DNA from: an uncultured Bacilli bacterium
GTDB lineage: Bacteria; Bacillota_I; Bacilli_A; RF39; UBA660
Direction: 5' to 3'
NCBI GenBank assembly: GCA_947588975.1
Contig: CANQAF010000020.1
Location: 1 to 20,470 of the forward strand
DNA: 20,470 bases
This document shows, piece by piece, positions 12,392 through 18,571 of the stretch. How positions within the stretch are numbered: the first letter of the stretch is position 1; each line of letters begins with the position of its first letter. Position numbers and translations under genes: made by a program. The notes under the pieces are model-generated. The model made no database searches and was not told the origin of the DNA. It worked only from the letters and a program-made list of their open reading frames with translations.

Positions 12392-14343
12392 GTTCCATTA
12401 ATTTCCGCAAAGGCCTCCTCTAAGTCATTATCGTTAGAAAGTGGTTGTGTTCCTTTAATATAATAAAATATTTTTTTATTTTTGGTTGTTTCTGTTGCGG
12501 GTTGACCACTAATAGGATCCACTAATACACCTACTACATTAGATGGTGTTTCATACCAGTTATTTTCCTTATCCTTTAGGTACGCTTCCATTGCATCTAC
12601 CCATGCATTTTTCATTAAACTACCATCACTTACTTCTGTTTCACGGTTATCGTCGTAACCTACCCACATACCTATAATGAGATCTTTGTTATATCCAAAA
12701 ATCAAATGATCTGTATTGGTTGTTCCTGTTTTTACAGCATAAGTTTTAGTCATTTTAGGGGCAATTCCAATACAAGTTGGATAATTATAATCAATAAGTT
12801 CACTTGCATATGAATTAGTTAATAATTCATTTAAAATATATACAGTACTTTTATTTAAAATATTTTCTTTTTTCTCTTTTGCCTTATATAATACATTACC
12901 ATTCATATCTTCGACACGTTCAATAAAATGTGGTTCAATTTTGTACCCTTCATTTGCGAACGCTGAATATGCTTTCATCATTTCTAGAATATTAATTTCT
13001 TCCGTTCCAAGTGCTAATGAAGGAATTGCTTGTAATGGAGATGTGATTCCAATTCTTGAAGCAAATTCAACTAAGTTTTCCTCTCCTATAAAAAGATGTG
13101 TTTTTACAGCATAGATGTTATCAGAATAAGCAATAGCAGCTGCTAAACTAATTGGCTTATTTCCATAAGTTTCAGCATAATTTTGAGGACTATATGTTTT
13201 GTTTTCTGAAAAAGTAAAGGTTGTCCTTTCACTGGTAAATGTAGTAGAAGCGGTAAAACCACTTTCTAATGCCGTATAATATAAGAATGGTTTCATGGTA
13301 GAACCAACTTGTCTTTTAGAACTTATGACACGATTAAACTGGCTTTTGCTATAATCTCTACCTCCCGCAATCGCAAGGATTTTTCCTGTATTAGGGTCCA
13401 TCATAACAGAAGCTACTTGTAACTCTGGTTTGCTTTCAAAATTTTTAGAGATACTTCCATCTAAAATTTTTTGTGCATTCAAATCTAAATTGGTATAGAT
13501 TTTAAGACCACCAGTTTTTAAAAAAGAAGTTGGAATCGTTTCAATTTCTTCTAATTCCTTGATAACTGCATCTTGGTAATACATAAGTGTTGGAATATCT
13601 TCATTTTCTTTTTTCCCTACATAAGTCAGTTCTGTTTGATAAGCGTCTTTTTCTTCTTCTTCGGTAATATAATGGTTATTGACCATAGCACGCAAGATAA
13701 TCGCTTGTCTTTTTTTTGCATTTTCTGGATTTGCAATTGGAGAATAATTTGATGGTGATTTTGGGATACCTGCTAGAATAGAAGCTTCTGCAAGCGTTAA
13801 ATCTTTACTACTTTTTCCAAAATAGTATTTGCTTGCATTTTCAATTCCAAAAATTCCACCATAGTTAATGGTATTAAGATATCCTTCCAAAATTTCATCC
13901 TTGCTATAGTGCATTTCAAGCCGCATTGTTAGAAATGCTTCATCAATTTTACGGTGCCAAGTTTTATCAAAATCTAAAAATAGATTTTTGGCATACTGCT
14001 GGGTAATCGTAGATGCGCCTTGTAATCTTTTTCTATTTGTAATATTAATAAACATAGCCTTTGCAATTCTTAAAAAATCAAAACCTTGATGTTTATAAAA
14101 ATTTTTATCCTCGGTTGCGATTGTTGCATCAATAATGTAATCAGACATTTCATCTAAACGAATCCATTCATGATTAAATCCACTATATAAATTATTATCT
14201 TTATCATACAAATAAAATTGATTGGCAGTATTAATTGGCAGTTTACTAGATAGTTTGGCATATGTATATAGACCAATATAAATTACACATAAAAAAAGTA
14301 AGAAAATTCCACTCCATTTTAAAATTTTCCATATGCGTTTCAT
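12388..14343 (-). CDS. Class A penicillin-binding protein (glycosyltransferase/transpeptidase)
   Basis: A 651-residue bifunctional peptidoglycan synthase. A membrane anchor lies at about 10-29. The GT51 glycosyltransferase domain (about 55-225) has the catalytic Glu78 in ATEDKNFYKHQGFD, QGASTITQQYAKN, and GYLNTINYG. The transpeptidase domain (about 290-590) has GSTMKPF with Ser348 and Lys351, SDN at 407-409, and KTGTT at 538-542. All catalytic residues are present. There is no C-terminal FN3 or PASTA extension, making it shorter than PonA. It could be the general PBP1a or a sporulation-type enzyme such as B. subtilis PbpG; sequence by eye does not decide. The ATG has AGAGGTGAG upstream and a good promoter further up. 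It is convergent with pduL-DUF1450. Confidence 0.96.
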   Translation of the reverse strand: MKRIWKILKWSGIFLLFLCVIYIGLYTYAKLSSKLPINTANQFYLYDKDNNLYSGFNHEWIRLDEMSDYIIDATIATEDKNFYKHQGFDFLRIAKAMFINITNRKRLQGASTITQQYAKNLFLDFDKTWHRKIDEAFLTMRLEMHYSKDEILEGYLNTINYGGIFGIENASKYYFGKSSKDLTLAEASILAGIPKSPSNYSPIANPENAKKRQAIILRAMVNNHYITEEEEKDAYQTELTYVGKKENEDIPTLMYYQDAVIKELEEIETIPTSFLKTGGLKIYTNLDLNAQKILDGSISKNFESKPELQVASVMMDPNTGKILAIAGGRDYSKSQFNRVISSKRQVGSTMKPFLYYTALESGFTASTTFTSERTTFTFSENKTYSPQNYAETYGNKPISLAAAIAYSDNIYAVKTHLFIGEENLVEFASRIGITSPLQAIPSLALGTEEINILEMMKAYSAFANEGYKIEPHFIERVEDMNGNVLYKAKEKKENILNKSTVYILNELLTNSYASELIDYNYPTCIGIAPKMTKTYAVKTGTTNTDHLIFGYNKDLIIGMWVGYDDNRETEVSDGSLMKNAWVDAMEAYLKDKENNWYETPSNVVGVLVDPISGQPATETTKNKKIFYYIKGTQPLSNDNDLEEAFAEINGT

Positions 14344-14366
14344 ATTGTCTCACCTCTAACTTTAGT

Positions 14367-14395
14367 ATTCTAAAAAAATGTAGAATTTATTCCAA
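14367..14395 (-). promoter_or_regulatory. Promoter of the class A PBP gene
   Basis: On the minus strand: TTGGAA, 17-bp spacer, TAGAAT, starting 24 bp before the gene. Divergent from the ywiB promoter. Confidence 0.6.
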
Positions 14396-14459
14396 ATTTT
14401 AGGAAAATTAACGACTTCGCAAAAAAAAATAAAAATATAGTGCATTTATAAGATAAGTA

Positions 14460-14468
14460 TGTTATAAT
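14460..14468 (+). promoter_or_regulatory. Extended -10 promoter of ywiB-argS
   Basis: TGT-TATAAT, 28 bp before ywiB; weak -35. Confidence 0.55.
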
Positions 14469-14496
14469 GACTAACGAAATGAAATAGAGGTATTTT

Positions 14497-14877
14497 ATGT
14501 CTAAAATTCAAATAAAGGCAAAACTAAGAAACGAAACAGAACAAACAAATCATCAAATTACAACCGTTGGTTTATATCGCAATCAATCTATCATGTATCA
14601 AGATGGCAATATCCAGACAGTTTTGAAGATCGAAAAAGACAAGATAGAAATGAAAAGAATTCAAAATGAAGACGTATTGGTTTGTATATTCATTGACTCT
14701 ATTTCGACATTAGGACTCTATGATATTAAGAGTGCGAATGTGAAGTTTGATATTTCGATTGAAACAAAAAAATTAACTATTCAAGAAGGACATATTGAGA
14801 TTGAATATAATATGATATTACAAAATGAATTACCTAAAACATTTATATATCAATTAGATTATGAGGTGATACTATGA
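14497..14877 (+). CDS. ywiB: YwiB, DUF1934 beta-barrel protein
   Basis: A 126-residue protein of the DUF1934 (YwiB) family, a small calycin-like beta-barrel of unknown function usually next to argS. The sequence alternates short beta strands (IQIKAKLRNE, GLYRNQSIMYQDG, GLYDIKSANVKFDISI, GHIEIEYNMILQNE) and has no signal peptide. The ATG has AGAGG upstream. Its TGA stop overlaps the argS ATG (ATGA), so the two are translationally coupled. The ywiB-argS pair is conserved in Bacillus. Confidence 0.88.
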   Translation: MSKIQIKAKLRNETEQTNHQITTVGLYRNQSIMYQDGNIQTVLKIEKDKIEMKRIQNEDVLVCIFIDSISTLGLYDIKSANVKFDISIETKKLTIQEGHIEIEYNMILQNELPKTFIYQLDYEVIL

Positions 14878-16565
14878 TTACTAAAAAATTAGAAGCATTC
14901 TTAGAACAAATTACTGAAGAATTAGGATATAAAGATCCTATCAGAGTGATTGTTTCTAATCGACCAGAATTATGTGACTATCAATGTGATGATAGTTTCC
15001 GCCTTGCTAAAAAATATCATAAAAATCCAATGGAAATTGGAAATGAAATCGTAAATGCTATAAAGCAAGATCAAAGTTTTTCAGCCTATTTTAAAGAAGT
15101 CAGTTTTGTGGCTCCTGGATTTATCAATATGACTTTGAGTGATACATTGATCAATCATGAATTAAACCGTATGATGGAGGAGGAAAAATTTGGAATTACT
15201 CGTCCTTCTAAAATAGATACGTATGTACTTGATTATGGAGGCGCTAATATTGCTAAGCCATTACACATTGGTCACGTAAGACCTGCAATCGTTGGCGAAT
15301 CTATGAAACGTATTATAAAATATATAGGGCATAATACAATTAGTGACGTTCACTTAGGAGATTATGGATTACAAATTGGGCAAGTCATTTATGGAATTTT
15401 GGAAGATAATAAATCTATTGATGATATTACTTTAGACTATTTAAGTTATATTTATCCAAAAATCAGTGGACTTTGTAAAGAAGATGAAATAGTAAAAGAG
15501 AAATGTGCAAGTATTACTAAAGAGTTACAAGATGGGAATCCTGAATATCAAAAGTTATTTCAAAAAATTCGTGAAGTTTCTGGAGCCGATTGTAAAAGAA
15601 TCTATGATTATTTAGGTGTTACATTTGATTTATGGAATGGGGAAAGTAATGCGTATCCTTACATTGACAAAACTACTTCATTTTTAAAAAACATATTAGA
15701 AGAAAGTGAAGGCGCAAAGATTATTTCAGTTGCAGAACCATCAGATAAAAAGGAAATGCCACCACTTTTATATCAAAAAAGCAATGGAGCCTACCTTTAT
15801 GCTACCACTGATCTAGCAACAATTTATGAAAGAATGGAGAAATATCATCCAGATTATATTTTATATGTAGTTGATAATCGTCAGTCATTATATTTTGAAC
15901 AAGTTTTCCGCGCTTGTCGTAAAAGTGGATTAACAAAAAATACAAAATTGGAATTTTTGGGACTGGGGACCATTAATGGTACGGATGGTAAACCATTTAA
16001 AACAAGAAGTGGTAATGCTCCAAAACTAGATGATCTATTTTCAGAAATTCAAGGTATCTTTTTAGAGAAAAAAGAAGATAATAAAGATATGCAACAAGAA
16101 GATATTGATAAAATTGTCAATGCAATCTTAAAATTTGCCGATTTACAAAATAATCGTGAAAAAGACTATATCTTTGATATTAGTAAATTTGCAAATGTTG
16201 TAGGTAAAACAGGACCTTATATGTTATATACTTACTTACGTATTCAAAAAATCGTGGGGAATGAATTCATTCATACAAAATTAAGCGATACGATTTATAA
16301 TGAAGATGATCGCAAATTACGATTGAAGTTATTACAATTAGAATCTGCCTTGCAAAGTGCATTTATAGAAAGACTGCCAAGTTATTTAGTAGAATACATT
16401 TATTCTTTAGCAGTACTTGCTAATACTTTCTATCAAAATAACCATATTCAAGGGCTAGCAGATGAACAACAAAAAACAGATTGGTTATCACTATTTTGGT
16501 TAACTAAAAATGTGCTAAAAGAGATGCTAAATCTTATTATGATTGACATTCCAAAATTTATGTAA
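14874..16565 (+). CDS. argS: Arginyl-tRNA synthetase
   Basis: A 563-residue class I aminoacyl-tRNA synthetase that charges tRNA-Arg. The N-terminal additional domain covers about 1-110. The HIGH motif is exact (His131-Ile-Gly-His134, in AKPLHIGHVRPAIVG). The KMSKS position is degenerate (FKTRSGNAPKLDDL), as is common in ArgS. The anticodon-binding domain has GPYMLYTYLRIQKI and LLQLESALQSAFIERLPSYLVEYIYSLA. Length is normal. Translationally coupled to ywiB. No clear terminator follows, and rpoE begins 52 bp downstream. Confidence 0.97.
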   Translation: MITKKLEAFLEQITEELGYKDPIRVIVSNRPELCDYQCDDSFRLAKKYHKNPMEIGNEIVNAIKQDQSFSAYFKEVSFVAPGFINMTLSDTLINHELNRMMEEEKFGITRPSKIDTYVLDYGGANIAKPLHIGHVRPAIVGESMKRIIKYIGHNTISDVHLGDYGLQIGQVIYGILEDNKSIDDITLDYLSYIYPKISGLCKEDEIVKEKCASITKELQDGNPEYQKLFQKIREVSGADCKRIYDYLGVTFDLWNGESNAYPYIDKTTSFLKNILEESEGAKIISVAEPSDKKEMPPLLYQKSNGAYLYATTDLATIYERMEKYHPDYILYVVDNRQSLYFEQVFRACRKSGLTKNTKLEFLGLGTINGTDGKPFKTRSGNAPKLDDLFSEIQGIFLEKKEDNKDMQQEDIDKIVNAILKFADLQNNREKDYIFDISKFANVVGKTGPYMLYTYLRIQKIVGNEFIHTKLSDTIYNEDDRKLRLKLLQLESALQSAFIERLPSYLVEYIYSLAVLANTFYQNNHIQGLADEQQKTDWLSLFWLTKNVLKEMLNLIMIDIPKFM

Positions 16566-16617
16566 AGTATTTTAACTTTGTGCATAGTATGATATGAAAA
16601 CAGTAGGAGGAAATAAT

Positions 16618-17049
16618 ATGAAATTAAAAGATATGCCAATAGAAGAAATTGAATTGTTATCTTATACAGATTTAACGTATTTATTATTAAAAGAAAGTAA
16701 AAAGTCAATGAATACACCTAGTATTTTTAAAGAAATTTGTAATTTATTAGGTTACAGTGATGAAGATTATAGTACTAAAATTGGAGATTACTATACTTCT
16801 CTGACCATTGATAAACGCTTTGTACTATTAGAAAATAATGAATGGGATATTCGTGATCGTCATTCCGTTGAGCTTGTAATGGATGAAGAAGATGAGTCTG
16901 AGGAATCTGAAGAAGAAAATGAAGATGAAATGGAAGAAAATGAAGTGACAGAGGAAGATGAAATCGACGAAGTAATTGACGATGATATCGACGATGAAGA
17001 TATGGATGATCTTTCTATTGTATCCGAAGATGAAGAGGAAGAAGAATAA
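16618..17049 (+). CDS. rpoE: RNA polymerase delta subunit
   Basis: A 143-residue delta factor, a Gram-positive RNA polymerase subunit that promotes enzyme recycling and promoter selectivity. The N-terminal HARE-HTH globular domain (about 1-90) includes MPIEEIELLSYTDLTYLLLK, FKEICNLLG, IGDYYTSLTIDKRFVLLENNEWDIRDRHS. The C-terminal ~50 residues are an acidic, disordered Asp/Glu run. The start is ATG 16618, with AGGAGG 6 bp upstream; the in-frame ATG at 16594 lies before that site. It lies downstream of argS, the same neighbourhood as in Bacillus. A terminator overlaps its 3' end. Confidence 0.96.
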   Translation: MKLKDMPIEEIELLSYTDLTYLLLKESKKSMNTPSIFKEICNLLGYSDEDYSTKIGDYYTSLTIDKRFVLLENNEWDIRDRHSVELVMDEEDESEESEEENEDEMEENEVTEEDEIDEVIDDDIDDEDMDDLSIVSEDEEEEE

Positions 17050-17067
17050 AAAATTTCTTCTTTTTTT
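17040..17067 (+). terminator. Terminator of rpoE
   Basis: AGAAGAA (17040-17046) pairs with TTCTTCT (17055-17061), followed by T. Confidence 0.65.
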
Positions 17068-17076
17068 AATTTTTAG

Positions 17077-17105
17077 TAGACAAGAACAAATGTTCGTGAT
17101 ATAAT
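17077..17105 (+). promoter_or_regulatory. Promoter of the HAD nucleotidase-like gene
   Basis: TAGACA (17077-17082), 17-bp spacer, TATAAT (17100-17105) with TGA extension. The spacer contains a LexA-type box. Confidence 0.75.
17083..17096 (+). promoter_or_regulatory. LexA (SOS) box in the promoter spacer
   Basis: AGAACAAATGTTCG matches the Bacillus-type LexA/DinR consensus CGAACRNRYGTTYG at all but the first base (GAAC-N4-GTTC core intact). It sits exactly between -35 and -10, where LexA binding blocks RNA polymerase. This predicts DNA-damage induction of the downstream gene. Confidence 0.7.
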
Positions 17106-17121
17106 GAATATGGTGATAGAT

Positions 17122-17622
17122 ATGAAACAACTTTATATTGACTTTGATGGAGTCATCTTAGATACCATTACTTATCCATATGAATATGTAGAAAAAACGT
17201 TAGGTTTAGAAATTAATTCAGAGAATATGGGTAATTTTTATAAAGAGTTAAATTGGCATCAATTTTTACAAGATATGCCTGTTATTAATGATAGCATTAA
17301 TTGTATTCAAAAAATTATAGAAAGCAATCAATTTGATGTGAGCATTTTGACGCATGTTAATTCTTTAAATGAAGCACATGAAAAAATTGAATATATTCGT
17401 CAATTTTTTAAAGACATTAAAATTATTCCTGTACCTAGAAGTATTAGCAAAACAAAAATGGTTTTACCAGCAGGAGCTATTTTAATTGATGATTATTGTG
17501 GTAATTTAAAAGAATGGACAGAAGCTGGTGGGATTGGAGTTCGCTTTTCTACCAAACTAAGTAGTAAAGGATATCCAGTAATTGATCGCTTGGATAAAAT
17601 TTTGACTCTTAGTATTGCTTAA
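17122..17622 (+). CDS. HAD-like 5'-nucleotidase family protein, probable SOS gene
   Basis: A 166-residue HAD-fold protein starting at ATG 17122 with GGTGAT just upstream; the frame's earlier ATG at 17104 overlaps the -10 and is not usable. Motif I is YIDFDGVILDT with nucleophile Asp7 and acid Asp9; motif II is the Thr in SILTHVNS; motif III is the Lys in SKTKMVLPAG; motif IV is LIDDYCGNLKEW. This layout fits the 5'(3')-deoxyribonucleotidase (NT5C) branch of HAD phosphatases, small enzymes that dephosphorylate (deoxy)nucleoside monophosphates; substrate is not certain. The LexA box in its promoter suggests a role in nucleotide pools during DNA damage. It is a single-gene unit between rpoE and the Fic-like cassette. 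Confidence 0.82.
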   Translation: MKQLYIDFDGVILDTITYPYEYVEKTLGLEINSENMGNFYKELNWHQFLQDMPVINDSINCIQKIIESNQFDVSILTHVNSLNEAHEKIEYIRQFFKDIKIIPVPRSISKTKMVLPAGAILIDDYCGNLKEWTEAGGIGVRFSTKLSSKGYPVIDRLDKILTLSIA

Positions 17623-17623
17623 T

Positions 17624-17651
17624 TTGACAAACTTTCATTTTCTGATATAAT
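17624..17651 (+). promoter_or_regulatory. Promoter of the Fic-like gene cassette
   Basis: TTGACA (17624-17629), 16-bp spacer, TATAAT (17646-17651) with TGA extension: the strongest promoter match in the window. Start of transcription is near 17658. Confidence 0.85.
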
Positions 17652-17771
17652 AACAACTCAAACAAAGAAATCATAATATAGTTTATGAATCATATGTAAA
17701 TATGACTTATAAATGCGGGGGGGGGGAACTTTACCCCTTTTTTTTGTTGTTTGAAGGAGGAGAATGAAAGT
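17652..17771 (+). promoter_or_regulatory. Structured leader with G10 tract and attenuator-like hairpin (copy B)
   Basis: It has the same design as the leader at 7319-7436: block AAATCATAATATAGTTT (17668-17684, 15/17 identical), GTTTAT (17681-17686) able to pair with ATAAAT (17709-17714, one G-U), an inner hairpin CATAT-GTAA-ATATG (17691-17704, GNRA-type loop), then ten G (17717-17726), AACTTTA, CCCC (17734-17737), eight T (17738-17745), and the Shine-Dalgarno AAGGAGG. G4/C4 plus U8 has terminator form. The distance from -10 to the G tract is 71 nt, against 73 nt in copy A. Confidence 0.7.
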
Positions 17772-18524
17772 ATGTTTGCAGAGTTTTTAGTAAAAAATGA
17801 ATTTTATAAACAATACATGCAATTATATGCTACTAGATCAGCCATTGGTAATTTAGAGATGGAGCATTTAAAAGCAGAAGTTGCATTACCAGCTCGTACT
17901 GTTGAAATGTATAATAACATGAAGGCTTTTATGAATATTATTGAAAAACATCCAGACAAAATTTCTCCATATGACGTTGTTGATATTGCGGAAACCGTGA
18001 ACAAAGATATTGTATATTTTGATAAAGGTTATCGTAAAACTCAAGTGCAAGTGAAACTAGCTAAAAATTTTTTCCCAATTCCTGCAAAGGATGTTCCAAT
18101 GAAAATGTACACAATTTTTGATAGTTATCATAATATTTGGAATGAATTACCAGTATTTGAAAAGGAAGCTAGGTTACATATTGAACTAGTTCGATTACAA
18201 CCATTTGAGGATGGAAATAAAAGAACTGCACGTATTTTAACAAGTTATAATTTATGTTGTCAAAATAAAGCTCCTATTATTATTAGTGGCGATGAAACAG
18301 ATCAATATTTTTCTTATATTGATAATTATGATGTAGATAGGTTCGCAGAATTTTTAGAATCAAAATCTAAAGAAGAATTAGAAGTAATGATTGAACTATA
18401 TAGGAGAGTTTGCGGTGATGAGTTCTCAACAGTAGATTATAGTGAATTTACCTCTGCTGCTGATATGGGCTTGTTGCAAGTGGCTACAGAACAAGGAATT
18501 CAAAAGAAAAAGGAATATAAATAA
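17772..18524 (+). CDS. Fic-fold protein with substituted catalytic His (probable pseudo-Fic)
   Basis: A 250-residue Fic/DOC-fold protein. Active Fic enzymes transfer AMP or other phosphate-containing groups to proteins, using the His of HPFxDGN(G/K)R. Here the loop reads QPFEDGNKRTAR (Gln143-Pro-Phe-Glu-Asp-Gly-Asn-Lys-Arg151): the phosphate-binding part is intact but the catalytic base is Gln (CAA, one base from His CAT/CAC). The N-terminal segment TRSAIGN (21-27) resembles the inhibitory helix motif S-x-I-E-G-N but lacks the Glu. The pattern suggests loss of adenylylation activity, a different chemistry, or a binding role. ATG 17772 fits AAGGAGG at 17754-17760 (11 bp away); TTG at 17751 lies before that site and is not supported. 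No antitoxin partner is adjacent. The gene forms its own cassette with promoter, G10 leader and terminator. Confidence 0.88.
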   Translation: MFAEFLVKNEFYKQYMQLYATRSAIGNLEMEHLKAEVALPARTVEMYNNMKAFMNIIEKHPDKISPYDVVDIAETVNKDIVYFDKGYRKTQVQVKLAKNFFPIPAKDVPMKMYTIFDSYHNIWNELPVFEKEARLHIELVRLQPFEDGNKRTARILTSYNLCCQNKAPIIISGDETDQYFSYIDNYDVDRFAEFLESKSKEELEVMIELYRRVCGDEFSTVDYSEFTSAADMGLLQVATEQGIQKKKEYK

Positions 18525-18548
18525 TTTTTGCCCTTTTTCTTTTTTTTT
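18505..18548 (+). terminator. Terminator of the Fic-like gene
   Basis: AGAAAAAGG (18505-18513, inside the coding end) pairs exactly with CCTTTTTCT (18532-18540), followed by T to 18548. The stop codon is in the loop. Confidence 0.8.
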
Positions 18549-18556
18549 GCTATAAT
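18548..18556 (+). promoter_or_regulatory. Extended -10 promoter of parE
   Basis: TGC-TATAAT directly after the terminator T-run, 15 bp before the parE ATG; the transcript leader would be very short. Confidence 0.5.
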
Positions 18557-18571
18557 AAATAAGGTGATAAT

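Noticed and set aside
16594..16617. Longer rpoE start
   Set aside because: The AGGAGG site lies after this ATG and 6 bp before ATG 16618, which also fits the family N-terminus.
16828..17130. 100-codon open frame on the minus strand
   Set aside because: Antisense to the acidic tail of rpoE; Phe/Ile-rich low complexity is the reverse of GAA/GAT codons.
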